Source of the DNA: Neolewinella agarilytica
GTDB taxonomy: Bacteria > Bacteroidota > Bacteroidia > Chitinophagales > Saprospiraceae
NCBI RefSeq assembly: GCF_900110645.1
Contig: NZ_FOFB01000017.1
Location: 1-64,000, forward strand
Direction: 5' to 3'
DNA length: 64,000 bases
The position numbers and the translations under genes are program-made. This document shows, one piece after another, positions 24,816 through 33,539 of this stretch; within the stretch, counting starts at the first letter, position 1, and every line of letters begins with the position of its first letter. The notes under the pieces are model-generated. The model was not told where the DNA came from. It saw nothing but the letters and a program-made list of their open reading frames with translations, and did no database searches.

Positions 24816-25907
24816 ATGTATCAGCTCCTCAAACCACTCCTTTTTCAAATGGCCCCGGAGCGGGCGCATCATCTGACGGTGAAGGGGCTGTCAGCCACCC
24901 TGGCGACTCCGGGCGTCAGTTCGGCTTTTCGGGCTACTTACCGTTTGGAGGACCCGGCCCTGGAGCGTACCGTTTTCGGTCTGCCTTTCCCTAACCCCGT
25001 CGGCCTGGCCGCCGGTTTCGACAAAGACGGCAAATACTACCACCCGATGGCAAGTCTGGGTTTCGGCTTTCTGGAGTTGGGGACCGTCACTCCCCGGCCT
25101 CAGGCCGGGAACCCTCAGCCCCGCCTCTTCCGCCTGCCGCAAGACCGGGCATTGATCAACCGTATGGGCTTCAATAACGAAGGCGTTGAGGCGCTGGCTC
25201 AGCGGCTGTTAAGCAAGGGGCGGCCGGGGAAAACCATCCTGGGGGGTAACATCGGTAAGAATAAAACCACACCCAATGAGCAGGCCGTAGGCGACTATGT
25301 CTGGTGCTTTGAGCGACTGTTTACGTTGGTGGACTATTTCGTTGTCAACGTCAGTAGCCCCAACACACCGAACCTCCGCGCTCTGCAGGACAAGGAGCCC
25401 CTAACGGCGCTCTTGTCCACACTTCAGGAACTCAATGTTAAACTTGCCAGGCCAACGGCCGCCGTTATGGGCCAGCTGGGTGATCCCGGCGAGCTTTGGG
25501 GAGAAAAGCCCATTTTGCTAAAAATTGCTCCTGACCTTACTGACGGACAGCTAGACGATATTCTCAGCATCGTCAAAGACACCGGTATCGCCGGCATCAT
25601 TGCTACGAATACGACCATCGCCCGGGAGCCGCTTACAACGGATGCCGGCAAGGTCTCCGCTATCGGTAACGGCGGCCTGAGCGGTGCGCCCGTGCGTGAG
25701 CGTTCTACGGAAGTCATTCGTTACCTCTACGAAAACAGCGGCGGGACGCTCGATATTATCGGTGTCGGTGGTATTGACAGCCCCGGGGCTGCCCTCGAGA
25801 AGCTGGAGGCAGGGGCCAAACTGATTCAGGTCTATAGCGGCATGGTGTACGCTGGCCCTGGCTTAATCCGTGATATTAAGCAGGAAATATTAAAAAGAGG
25901 GGTGTAG
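24816..25907 (+). CDS. pyrD: Dihydroorotate dehydrogenase (quinone), class 2
   Basis: 363 residues. Oxidises dihydroorotate to orotate in pyrimidine synthesis, passing electrons to membrane quinone. Class 2 features are visible: an N-terminal helical membrane-contact extension (MYQLLKPLLFQMAPERAHHL), FMN-site GLAAGFDKDG, INRMGFNN, and the catalytic Ser in NVSSPNTPNLR. C-terminal GVGGI and YSGMVYAGP bind the FMN phosphate. Sits 100 bp after the secreted protein on the same strand. Confidence 0.95.
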   Translation: MYQLLKPLLFQMAPERAHHLTVKGLSATLATPGVSSAFRATYRLEDPALERTVFGLPFPNPVGLAAGFDKDGKYYHPMASLGFGFLELGTVTPRPQAGNPQPRLFRLPQDRALINRMGFNNEGVEALAQRLLSKGRPGKTILGGNIGKNKTTPNEQAVGDYVWCFERLFTLVDYFVVNVSSPNTPNLRALQDKEPLTALLSTLQELNVKLARPTAAVMGQLGDPGELWGEKPILLKIAPDLTDGQLDDILSIVKDTGIAGIIATNTTIAREPLTTDAGKVSAIGNGGLSGAPVRERSTEVIRYLYENSGGTLDIIGVGGIDSPGAALEKLEAGAKLIQVYSGMVYAGPGLIRDIKQEILKRGV

Positions 25908-25984
25908 TCTCCGGGCAGAAAAGGTTGGCAGGAGTGAGAACATAAACCTAGGCGGATCGGCTTTAATAGTAAAGCAACTTGTCC

Positions 25985-26665
25985 ATGCCTGGCCCCGCCC
26001 CCACTCAGAAGCTTGATTATTTACTGACCCGACTTATCTCTATATACGGCAGGCAAGGACGGTACAGCAGTAAACCTCCTCTGGACCAACTGATGGCCAC
26101 CATCCTCAGTCAGCGCACCACCTACGCAGATGAGCGTAAAGCGTATACTAAATTGTTGGACACCTACGGCGATTGGCAAGGGGTAGCCGCAGCCCCGGTG
26201 AGTGGCATTGAAGAGTGCATCCTCAGTAGCCGCTGGCCGGAGGTGAAAGCCCCCAGAATAAAGCAAATACTTAATTCTCTGATCGAGCGATACGGAGAGC
26301 CGACCCTGGACTTTTTATCGGATATGGAAACCAAGGCAGCACAGGACTACCTGATGGAACTGCCCGGGGTAGGCTTTAAGTCGGCCACCTTCGTGCTACT
26401 CTTCAGTTTGCGTAAACCCGTCGTTCCGGTAGATACGCACGTACATCGTGTGAGTATCCGCTATGGTCTACTTCCCCCGGGGATGACCCAGGCAAAAGCA
26501 CATACTGCGTTGCTGGAAATATTACCGAATGACGCTGATGAACTGCTGAATTTTCATAAGCTGCTTTTTAAACATGGACAAAGAATATGCACCTGGTCTT
26601 CTCCCCGTTGCGAAAACTGTGTAGTAGCCGAACGCTGTGATTTTGCCCGGGAGCGAGGGAAATAA
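25985..26665 (+). CDS. Endonuclease III-like DNA glycosylase/AP lyase
   Basis: 226 residues from ATG 25985; a TTG lies two codons upstream. An HhH-GPD protein: LPGVGFKSA holds the helix-hairpin-helix with the catalytic Lys, VDTHVHRV holds the catalytic Asp, and the C-terminus has the [4Fe-4S] motif C-x6-C-x2-C-x5-C (CTWSSPRCENCVVAERC). All residues needed for excision of oxidised pyrimidines are present. Some spacings differ from canonical Nth, such as ILSQRTTYADERK for ILSAQATD, so it may belong to a UvrA-independent or specialised Nth subfamily. Follows pyrD by 77 bp. Confidence 0.85.
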   Translation: MPGPAPTQKLDYLLTRLISIYGRQGRYSSKPPLDQLMATILSQRTTYADERKAYTKLLDTYGDWQGVAAAPVSGIEECILSSRWPEVKAPRIKQILNSLIERYGEPTLDFLSDMETKAAQDYLMELPGVGFKSATFVLLFSLRKPVVPVDTHVHRVSIRYGLLPPGMTQAKAHTALLEILPNDADELLNFHKLLFKHGQRICTWSSPRCENCVVAERCDFARERGK

Positions 26666-26721
26666 CCTTTGGATGACAACCGGGCAGCGGCTTCTCCGTT
26701 CCTTTGCCAAAACTTAAGGAT

Positions 26722-27414
26722 ATGCTGTACCGAATTCTTTTCTCCGGATTATTCCTCCTCATTTTTGCCTGTACCGATTCGGGCGTTGCAAACGTGGATC
26801 AGGGGGATCAGCCCAACTTCTACCGCCGTCATCCGCAGGATCCCGAGACGGGAAAGTTTCTCGTGGACTCTCTCGGTTTTCCCGGCAACCAGCCAACAGA
26901 TCCGGTAACGGGAGAGGTAGACCCGCAACCCGTTCGAAACTGGAATTACATTGATCAACTCCGACGCCCCTTCGGCAGCGATTCTCTTCTGGGTAAGGTA
27001 TACGTCGCGGAGTTTTTCTTCACCTCTTGCCCGACCATCTGTCCAAAGGTAAAAGGACAGATGCTCCGTCTGGAAGAAGAATTTGGGGATGAGCCCGATT
27101 TCGCCATGGTGTCGTTCACCGTTGACCCTAAAAGGGACACCCCGGAGCGGATGAAAGAATACGCCGAGAAACTCGGCATTGTAGACATGGACCGCTGGCG
27201 ATTCATCTATGGAGATAAATTTGAAATCTACGATCTGGACAAAGACTATCTAAGCATCGCCGAAGAAAACCCGAACGCACCAGGAGGCTTTGACCATAGT
27301 GGGTATATTGTGTTGGTCGACCGGCAGGGGAGGGTCCGCTCTTATGCTAATGGTACAAAGCCAGAAGAAGTCGATTATCTAATCAAGGATATTGATTTGT
27401 TACTTAGTAAATAA
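26722..27414 (+). CDS. SCO1/SenC-family copper-binding thioredoxin-fold lipoprotein
   Basis: 230 residues from the ATG at 26722 (a TTG at 26704 is in frame). The N-terminus is a lipoprotein signal with Cys17 in LIFAC. The domain has the copper-site pair CxxxC in SCPTICPKV and the distal His in GFDHSGYIVLVD, with the TVDPKRDTPERM segment typical of SCO proteins. It would deliver copper to the CuA site of a cytochrome oxidase at the outer face of a membrane. No oxidase genes are in the window. A terminator follows at 27509. Confidence 0.88.
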   Translation: MLYRILFSGLFLLIFACTDSGVANVDQGDQPNFYRRHPQDPETGKFLVDSLGFPGNQPTDPVTGEVDPQPVRNWNYIDQLRRPFGSDSLLGKVYVAEFFFTSCPTICPKVKGQMLRLEEEFGDEPDFAMVSFTVDPKRDTPERMKEYAEKLGIVDMDRWRFIYGDKFEIYDLDKDYLSIAEENPNAPGGFDHSGYIVLVDRQGRVRSYANGTKPEEVDYLIKDIDLLLSK

Positions 27415-27508
27415 ATAAAGATAAAAAATATACGATTAAAATAAATGAGTGTATCATTACACCATCATGTCACCCCTCCGGGGGGGATTCGATACCACTT
27501 TATCTTTT

Positions 27509-27546
27509 GGAAGGCGTCCCTCGTAAGATGTGCGCCTTCTTTTTTA
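27509..27546 (+). terminator. Rho-independent terminator after the SCO1-like gene
   Basis: Stem GAAGGCG/CGCCTTC with a 16-base loop, followed by a run of T. Confidence 0.7.
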
Positions 27547-27566
27547 TTGATCTGGCTCTTTTCCGC

Positions 27567-28187
27567 TTATAGCAATGTCATTTCCCTCTTCAGGTTGGCA
27601 CGGGCGCGGTCTTCGTAGCCTTCCCGGAACATTGGTGTATAGTAAATGAAGTCTTGCTCCAGAAAGTGCTGTAGCGCTTTTTTTCTCCCTGGCCGATAGA
27701 GGAAGTCAGGGAACCAGCTGAATTCTTGCCTGACCGCCCGGGCGTAGGTGTCGTATCCCTCTGGTGTACGGGCCAGCACGGCCAGGTCGAGATCGATCAG
27801 CAGGCATTGGTCATTTGCTTCAGGGCCATCAGGCTGGTGCGTTTTGGTAGCCATGATCAGACTGCGGCAGTAATCAGTTTCTGCCGTAGATGCTCCGGCC
27901 AACAGCAGGGCTGCTTCGGCCCGGTCTGCGCTGCGTTTTTCGTTATCCTTTCTGCCGGCCTGGTAAATAATGTCGTGGTAAATTAGGGCAATACCGAAGA
28001 TCGCTGCCTGTCGGTTTTCGGGCAGCCGAAAAGGAGCGTTCTTCGGGAAGTGACCAATCATCTCCTGCAGATGATTCAGGTTGTGGTAAGCCCTTCCTTC
28101 GTAAGCCTTTTTGATGGCTGGCCAGGCGGTTACTGCCGCAGGATTAAGTAGTTGTAAACAAATCTGATAATATTCTGATGGTTCCAT
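27567..28187 (-). CDS. HD-superfamily metal-dependent hydrolase (COG4339 type)
   Basis: 206 residues. The motif AYHNLNHLQEM near residue 34 and IYHDIIYQ near residue 70 supply the His/Asp metal ligands; THQ and DLDLAVL follow. These match the small HD phosphohydrolases of unknown substrate found as single genes in many bacteria. Divergent from nadC, whose promoter box lies 15 bp from this start. Substrate cannot be read from sequence. Confidence 0.8.
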   Translation of the reverse strand: MEPSEYYQICLQLLNPAAVTAWPAIKKAYEGRAYHNLNHLQEMIGHFPKNAPFRLPENRQAAIFGIALIYHDIIYQAGRKDNEKRSADRAEAALLLAGASTAETDYCRSLIMATKTHQPDGPEANDQCLLIDLDLAVLARTPEGYDTYARAVRQEFSWFPDFLYRPGRKKALQHFLEQDFIYYTPMFREGYEDRARANLKREMTLL

Positions 28188-28201
28188 GGGATGAAAAGGA
28201 C

Positions 28202-28209
28202 TAACTTTG
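28202..28209 (+). promoter_or_regulatory. Candidate -7 box for nadC
   Basis: TAACTTTG fits TAnnTTTG, 20 bp before the ATG at 28230. It argues that translation starts at 28230 and not at the in-frame ATG at 28191. Confidence 0.45.
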
Positions 28210-28229
28210 CGGGCCCTAAAGTAAAAATC

Positions 28230-29084
28230 ATGACGGAGATCTTACGCCAGCGTATCCTACAATTTATCAACGAAGCACTGGCGGAGGACGTCGGTCCGGG
28301 CGATTTCACCAGTGAAGCCACCATCCCCGCTACTAATCGGGATACAGCCCGCCTGCTGGTAAAAGATGTAGGTGTACTCGCCGGAGTAGAAATTGCCAAG
28401 ATGGTTTTTGAGGTAGTTGACCCTACCGCCGAGTTTACTCAGTTGATGAACGACGGCGACCTGATGCATGTCGGGGATGAAGCCTTTCACGTAAACTGTA
28501 ACTCCAGAGCTCTGCTCAAAGCGGAACGCCTGGTGTTGAACACCATGCAGAGGATGAGCGGCATCGCTACGCTCTCCAACCGCTACGCTTTTGAGGTGGA
28601 AGACCTGCCCGTAAAGGTGTTGGACACCCGTAAGACAACACCGAACCTTCGTTTTATTGAGAAGTGGGCCGTTCGCTTAGGTGGTTGTCATAATTACCGC
28701 GATGGGCTCTACGACCGCATCATGATCAAAGACAACCACGTAGACGCGGCCGGCTCCCTTACCGCTGCCATTAACGGGGTGAAAACTTTTTTCGAGGAAA
28801 ACAACATGGAGTTGCCCATTACGGTAGAGGTCCGCAACCTGGTAGAACTAATGGAAGTGCTTGAGGTTGGTCACGTTGATCGTATTATGCTTGACAACTT
28901 TGAGGTACCCATTCTGAAGGAAGCTCTGGCCCACATCGCGGGTAGATATGAGACGGAGGCCAGCGGAGGTATCACCCTCAAGACGATCCGGGAAATTGCC
29001 CTGACGGGCGTGGACTACATCTCCGTAGGGGCGCTGACACACTCCGCCACCAGCCTGGATCTCAGCCTGAAGGTGATGAAGTAA
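28230..29084 (+). CDS. nadC: Nicotinate-nucleotide pyrophosphorylase (carboxylating)
   Basis: 284 residues from ATG 28230, the usual length. Converts quinolinate and PRPP to nicotinate mononucleotide in NAD synthesis. Visible motifs: EDVGPGDFTSEA at the N-terminus, LNTMQRMSGIAT, KVLDTRKTTPNLR, KWAVRLGGCHNYRDGLYD, IKDNH and the C-terminal ASGGI and ISVGALTHS phosphate-binding segments. nadA and nadB are not in the window. Confidence 0.95.
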   Translation: MTEILRQRILQFINEALAEDVGPGDFTSEATIPATNRDTARLLVKDVGVLAGVEIAKMVFEVVDPTAEFTQLMNDGDLMHVGDEAFHVNCNSRALLKAERLVLNTMQRMSGIATLSNRYAFEVEDLPVKVLDTRKTTPNLRFIEKWAVRLGGCHNYRDGLYDRIMIKDNHVDAAGSLTAAINGVKTFFEENNMELPITVEVRNLVELMEVLEVGHVDRIMLDNFEVPILKEALAHIAGRYETEASGGITLKTIREIALTGVDYISVGALTHSATSLDLSLKVMK

Positions 29085-29285
29085 ACAAATAACCGACCCT
29101 TACTCCCGTTGGAATAAGCGTCGGCTTATGTGTTGCTCAGGCTCGTCAATTGAGTGTGCCCTTATTTATAGTATCCTGTATTGGAAAGGGGAACAACACA
29201 CTAAAAGGAATTGCAAAAAACATCCCTTGCATCCGCCATGGTTAATGGTAGAATTATCAGGATTTAGATATTGGGGCGGCTGCTT

Positions 29286-29744
29286 TTAAAATGGAAGCCC
29301 ATCGTCCGCTCCGGTCATTACGGGCTCGACTAAAGCCGCAGCTGGTTCGGGGTTTTGCCTGGGGGTGGGCTCGGCAACCAGGCTGGTGTTGCCAGCATCG
29401 GATTCGCGGGGTTTGGCGGAGCCGATGAAGCTGAAAGATTCAGCGATGACTTCGGCGGAGGTGCGGGTCTGGTCGTATTTATCCACCCATTTGCTGTAAC
29501 GCATGGAGCCGACGATGGAAACCTGTCCGCCACGTTCGAGATACTTGTCAAAGATTTCGGCGAGTTTGCCAAAAGCTTTGACCCGATGCCAGTCGGTTTG
29601 TTCCTGCCGGTTACCGTCCCGGTCTTTATAGAAGTTTTTGGTTGCCAGAGAGAACTCCGTGACGATGGTTCCGCTGGGAAGGGTTTTTGTTCTGGGGGAT
29701 TCGCCGAGGCGACCGATCAGGTTGATGAAGTTGCTGGTGTTCAT
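29286..29744 (-). CDS. ssb: Single-stranded DNA-binding protein, canonical tail
   Basis: 152 residues. OB-fold at 1-105 with the usual LIGRLGESPRT, TEFSLAT and WHRVKAFGKLAEI segments, then a Pro/Ala-rich linker and the acidic tip DDGLPF that recruits repair and replication proteins. Lies 75 bp downstream of a second ssb on the same strand, so the two are probably one transcription unit. This copy is the better candidate for the housekeeping SSB. Confidence 0.93.
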   Translation of the reverse strand: MNTSNFINLIGRLGESPRTKTLPSGTIVTEFSLATKNFYKDRDGNRQEQTDWHRVKAFGKLAEIFDKYLERGGQVSIVGSMRYSKWVDKYDQTRTSAEVIAESFSFIGSAKPRESDAGNTSLVAEPTPRQNPEPAAALVEPVMTGADDGLPF

Positions 29745-29819
29745 GACACTTTTTTTTGAGGATGGAAGAGAAGAAATTGGCCCCGCTGCGGGTGGGCAGC
29801 GGGGTGGAGGATTAGTGAC

Positions 29820-30281
29820 TTAAGCAGCGGGCACGGTCTTGCGGCCTGAAGACTTTTTACGACGGGCGGTCTTTTTGACGGCCGACCGGCTGTCTGGCTC
29901 CACGACCAGATCTCCGGCATTTTCGGCAACTTCCTTCTGCTCTGATCTCTTCCCGCTGCTCAGGAAGGTGAACTCTTCTGCGATGACTTCTGCGGAGGTG
30001 CGGACTTGCTCATACTTGTCCATCCACTTCCGGTAGCGCATGGAGCCCACGATAGAAATCTGGCTGCCGCGCTTGAGGTGCTCATCAAAAAGCTCGGCCA
30101 GTTTGCCGTAAGCTTTAATCTTGTGCCACTCCGTACGGGTCTGGCGGTTACCGGCTCCGTCACGGAAGTATTCGTTGGTAGCCAGGGAGAACTCGGTGGC
30201 TGTCTGGCCAGACTTCAACGTTACGGTTGTGGGGTCAGCGCCAAGGTTTCCGGTAAGGTGGATGTGATTACGTACATTCAT
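29820..30281 (-). CDS. Single-stranded DNA-binding protein paralogue with basic tail
   Basis: 153 residues. The OB-fold is closely similar to the next gene (LTGNLGADPTT, TEFSLATNEYF, WHKIKAYGKLAEL, IVGSMRYRKW). The C-terminus differs sharply: instead of the acidic tip there is a Lys/Arg/Ala-rich end (KKTARRKKSSGRKTVPAA). Such a tail cannot bind SSB partners in the known way and may add DNA or RNA affinity. First gene of the tandem pair. An AT-rich palindrome cluster lies 155-200 bp upstream. Confidence 0.9.
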   Translation of the reverse strand: MNVRNHIHLTGNLGADPTTVTLKSGQTATEFSLATNEYFRDGAGNRQTRTEWHKIKAYGKLAELFDEHLKRGSQISIVGSMRYRKWMDKYEQVRTSAEVIAEEFTFLSSGKRSEQKEVAENAGDLVVEPDSRSAVKKTARRKKSSGRKTVPAA

Positions 30282-30429
30282 TAGTAAGGAATTTTACGGC
30301 CGCTCCTGGAGTGAGTTATATGGGACGACCGGGTTTGGTAATGCGCCGCCGGTGATTGGTAGCGCCCTGATGGCTTCCCTTTCAATCGGTGACGATGCAA
30401 AAGTGAGACGGCCCACAAGCCGTAGTCGT

Positions 30430-30485
30430 TTATTATACGTATACTTACGTTTATACACGTATATAAACGTTTATATACGGATATT
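30430..30485. promoter_or_regulatory. AT-rich palindrome cluster upstream of the ssb pair
   Basis: Contains TATACGTATA (30434-30443) and a perfect 22-bp palindrome at 30458-30479 centred on AAACGTTT, plus extra TTACGTTTATAC words. A repeated ACGTTTATA unit suggests binding of a dimeric protein, or iteron-like DNA. Function unknown. Confidence 0.45.
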
Positions 30486-30632
30486 TAATTGGCAAAGTGC
30501 TGATTTTCAATGGTTTGTCGTTTTTTAGTCAGGACGGCCTTTTTTAAAGAAAATTCACCTTTCAGGATTGTTTTTCACTCCAAAGCGTGAGGCGATTGCC
30601 AGGCAGAAAGCAAGAAATAGGCTCCGGCGGGC

Positions 30633-30676
30633 TTGCCTTGCTTCCAAGGTGGCTACTCTGCACCTGCGGCCGCGCC
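30633..30676 (-). repeat. Dispersed two-block repeat, copy 8
   Basis: On the minus strand GGCGCGGCCGCAGGTGCA, then CACCTTGGAAGCAAGG. Block A is identical to copy 1. Confidence 0.7.
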
Positions 30677-30698
30677 TGCAAATACTGCTTGGAGAAAA

Positions 30699-30730
30699 GG
30701 GCGCTGGCGCAGGTGCAATGAGGGTCTTCT
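30699..30730 (+). repeat. Dispersed two-block repeat, copy 9
   Basis: GGCGCTGGCGCAGGTGCA followed by ATGAGGG; block B poor. Back to back with copy 8. Confidence 0.55.
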
Positions 30731-30803
30731 TAGAACCATGGGGAGGACGGATCGCTCCCCAGGACGTATCTTGAGCCCGGATTGACTATTCCCCTCTTTG
30801 ATT

Positions 30804-32162
30804 GTGCGTGTCTACCTTCTTTTCTTCCTGGCCATCTATCTGACCCCCGCGCTCGCTCTGGGGGGAACCCTTTTTGCAGACTGGAGTCCCGAAGAAAAGG
30901 CTGACTACATCATGGAAAGTGCGGATTCCCTGGTGCGCGCCCGCCTGGCGCTGATGGACAGTACCATCATGGAGCACCGGCTAGACCCCGCCATCAAACG
31001 CCGAATCATTAATTACGTAGAACACTGGCCGATTGCCTCCGGCCGGCTACTCGCCCGTTCCGCTCGCTTCTTTCCCATCTTTGAAGAGCAGTTGTTGGCG
31101 GCTGGTATGCCTCTGGCACTGAAATACGTGACCGTACAGGAAAGTGCCCTGCGCCCCTGGGCCACCAGCCAGGTTGGCGCAGGAGGGCTCTGGCAATTGA
31201 TGCCAGGTACTGCCCGTGAGCTCGGCCTCACCGTCAACGAAGAACTCGACGAGCGGCTGGACCCGGAGTTGGGCTGCGCTGCCGGGCTGGATTACCTCCG
31301 CATCCAATACGAAAAATACGAGGACTGGAGCCTGGCTCTGGCCGCCTACAACTGTGGCCCGGGTAACGTGAATAAGGCCCTGCGGCGGAGCCGCGGCACG
31401 GACTATTGGTCTATCCGGAAACACCTCCCCCGCGAGACCCGGAATTATATCCCCAACATTATTGCTGCAGCTTATATCATGGTTTTCCACCATGAGCACG
31501 AACTCGTGCCCGGGGAGATGGAGCTCGACCTCCAGATCACGGAAGCAATTACCGTAGACCGGAAACTGAGCCTTCACCGGGTTGCTCAGGTTACTGGCCT
31601 GCGGCCTGAAGTAGTGATTGAGCTCAATGCTCAATATCTGCGGGGCTACCTGCCCGGGATGCCTGGCGGCCATCGTCTTCGGCTTCCCTCCCGGGTAATG
31701 CCGGCCATGCGGACATATCTTTCCCTACACCCGGCAGAGGAGCCCGAAAGTGATTTTTTTCCACCCTGGAGCACACCATCCTTAGAGAACGGTGAGCTTA
31801 ATGCCGACCGTTTCTACGGTCAGTACTCTACGATTCCGTCGGTTGGTGATAGCACCTTGCGGCAGGTGGCGGAGGCCAACCGTATTCCGGTAGACCAACT
31901 AGCCGTATGGAGTAACCGAGGAGAATTGGATAGCCTGGGGCAATGGGACCAGTTCTTCTTCTATCGGGTAGATAAATACCGACCGTACGACCCCAGAAAA
32001 CGAAATACGCCGCCGGCTTCTCCTCAAATTATGGCCCTGGCGGCTACACCCATTCAGGTTCCGGCTAAAAAGCCTGCGGAAAATTTGCCGGCTATTCAGT
32101 TGCCCGCAAACCCTCAGCCCCAAAAGGCCAGCTTTGCGGATAAGGTAAAAAGCTGGTTTTAG
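30804..32162 (+). CDS. Membrane-bound lytic murein transglycosylase, MltD-like
   Basis: 452 residues from a GTG at 30804, with a TTG at 30798 as alternative; no ATG gives the signal peptide (RVYLLFFLAIYLTPALA). The SLT domain has catalytic Glu113 in VQESALRPWA, then GAGGLWQLMPGTA and ALAAYNCGPGNVNKA, as in family 1 transglycosylases. The C-terminal third has weak LysM-like segments (LSLHRVAQVTGL; DSTLRQVAEANRIP) for glycan binding. Cleaves peptidoglycan with 1,6-anhydro products in the periplasm. Its stop overlaps the hisH stop by 3 bp on the other strand. Confidence 0.88.
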   Translation: MRVYLLFFLAIYLTPALALGGTLFADWSPEEKADYIMESADSLVRARLALMDSTIMEHRLDPAIKRRIINYVEHWPIASGRLLARSARFFPIFEEQLLAAGMPLALKYVTVQESALRPWATSQVGAGGLWQLMPGTARELGLTVNEELDERLDPELGCAAGLDYLRIQYEKYEDWSLALAAYNCGPGNVNKALRRSRGTDYWSIRKHLPRETRNYIPNIIAAAYIMVFHHEHELVPGEMELDLQITEAITVDRKLSLHRVAQVTGLRPEVVIELNAQYLRGYLPGMPGGHRLRLPSRVMPAMRTYLSLHPAEEPESDFFPPWSTPSLENGELNADRFYGQYSTIPSVGDSTLRQVAEANRIPVDQLAVWSNRGELDSLGQWDQFFFYRVDKYRPYDPRKRNTPPASPQIMALAATPIQVPAKKPAENLPAIQLPANPQPQKASFADKVKSWF

Positions 32163-32755
32163 GCACTGACGGCCAGGAAGTCCCGAATAATCTGTTCCCC
32201 TGGTTTCGCGGATTTTTCCGGGTGAAACTGAGCTGCGTAGAAGTTATCTTTTTTCAGCATAGCGGCGTACTCCATCCCGCAATAGTGGGTAGTGGCTGTG
32301 GTATGTTGACCGGCTTCAACGTAGTAGCTGTGTACGTAGTAGCAGTAAGCACCGTTGACGTCTTCGCTTACCCAGTCGTTATTGTCGGTCAGGGAAATAT
32401 TATTCCAGCCCATATGGGGCACCTTGTCTCCGTTGTCGGGACGAAACAACTTCACCTTTTCCGGGAAGACACCGATGCAGGGAACATCACCTTCTTCGCT
32501 GTGGCTGCAGAGGAGTTGCATCCCTACGCAAATACCGAAAACGGGTTGCTTCAGCGAGCGGATGAGGTCCGCCAAGCCGGTATCATTGAGGTGTTTCATG
32601 GTGCTTTCTGCAGCCCCTACTCCGGGAAAAATTACTTTGTCGGCAGCACGAATTACCTCATGATCGCTTGTCAGGATATGTGGGACACCAATACGTTCCA
32701 GGGCATAGAGGACGGAGCGGATATTGCCGGCATTATAGTCAATTACTGCGATCAA
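32159..32755 (-). CDS. hisH: Imidazole glycerol phosphate synthase, glutaminase subunit HisH
   Basis: 198 residues. Supplies ammonia from glutamine to HisF in step 5 of histidine synthesis. The triad is visible: Cys76 in GICVGMQ, His178 and Glu180 in QFHPEKS. Unusual context: the start lies 10 bp after the LytTR response regulator stop, so it is likely transcribed with that two-component pair and not with hisGDCB, which lie 3.3 kb upstream past the cassettes. hisA and hisF, usual followers in Bacteroidota, are absent; the next gene is a transglycosylase on the other strand. Confidence 0.95.
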   Translation of the reverse strand: MIAVIDYNAGNIRSVLYALERIGVPHILTSDHEVIRAADKVIFPGVGAAESTMKHLNDTGLADLIRSLKQPVFGICVGMQLLCSHSEEGDVPCIGVFPEKVKLFRPDNGDKVPHMGWNNISLTDNNDWVSEDVNGAYCYYVHSYYVEAGQHTTATTHYCGMEYAAMLKKDNFYAAQFHPEKSAKPGEQIIRDFLAVSA

Positions 32756-32765
32756 GGCTGATAGA

Positions 32766-33539
32766 TTAAATGAGTCTTTTGTTGTCCTTTATTCTGTCTT
32801 CGAGCTCTTTCCTTTTGGTCTTGGAAACGGGGATCAGAGATCCGTTTTCCATGAGCAGGCTTCCACCGTCCGTTCGTTCGATGCGTTTGATGAAAGACAG
32901 GTTGACCAAAGCACTGTTGTGGCTGCGAAGAAAGTTGTAGTCGACGAGAAGGTTTTCGTAGTACTTTAGGTTTTTGGAAACGGTTAGTTTTTCACCGGAT
33001 TCGAAGAAAAAGTCGGTGTAACTTCCGTTGGCCATACAAAACATGATGTCTTTGATGTAAACCATTTCGTAGCCTATTGAGGTGGCCAGCCCTATCTTTT
33101 GCTGGCTCTTGTTAAAGCTTTTGAACTGTTGCATCATTTCGGCCATCGATACTTGCATGGTCTTTTTCCCAATCTTACCGGTTGCGTTGTCAACGGCTTT
33201 GATCAACTTGTCGATATCAATAGGTTTGAGCAAGTAGTCGACAGCGGCGAAATCAAAAGCTCTTACGGCATGGTTGTTGTGGGCCGTAATGAAGATGATC
33301 TCGAATGTGATCGTCTTCAGTTTCTCCAGTAAAGTGAATGCTGTAGTGGCTCCTAACTGAATGTCCAGAAAAACTAACTGTGGGTTGTGCTTCAAAATTA
33401 GTTTTTCCGCCGCATCAAGATTTCCGGCAGTACCGGCAACCAGTACTTGCGGACAGTATTTATTGAGCAGAATGGAGATGTTCTCCTGGCTGTTTGCCTC
33501 ATCATCAATAATCAATGAGACGATTCTTTTATCAATCAT
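32766..33539 (-). CDS. LytTR-family response regulator
   Basis: 257 residues. Receiver domain 1-120 with acidic pair DD near residue 12, phospho-acceptor Asp59 in LVFLDIQLG, Thr85-region FITAHNN and Lys105 in YLLKPID. The C-terminal LytTR DNA-binding domain spans ~150-257 (MVYIKDIMFCMANGSYTDFF, FLRSHNSALVNLSFI, LIPVSKTKRKEL). Its start overlaps the kinase stop by 4 bp (ATGA), so the two are translationally coupled. LytTR proteins bind pairs of ~9-bp direct repeats with 21-bp period; exactly such pairs stand at 35561-35590 and 35829-35858. Confidence 0.93.
   Translation of the reverse strand: MIDKRIVSLIIDDEANSQENISILLNKYCPQVLVAGTAGNLDAAEKLILKHNPQLVFLDIQLGATTAFTLLEKLKTITFEIIFITAHNNHAVRAFDFAAVDYLLKPIDIDKLIKAVDNATGKIGKKTMQVSMAEMMQQFKSFNKSQQKIGLATSIGYEMVYIKDIMFCMANGSYTDFFFESGEKLTVSKNLKYYENLLVDYNFLRSHNSALVNLSFIKRIERTDGGSLLMENGSLIPVSKTKRKELEDRIKDNKRLI

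Larger units (their letters stand above)
30282..30803. other. 520-bp region upstream of ssb genes
   Basis: Contains the AT-rich palindrome cluster (30430-30485) and an outward-facing pair of the dispersed repeat (30633-30730). No gene seen. Confidence 0.6.

Noticed and set aside
30430-30485. Plasmid-type replication origin with iterons
   Set aside because: The palindromes are AT-rich but there is no Rep or partition gene nearby, and the surroundings are chromosomal housekeeping genes. Kept only as a regulatory candidate.
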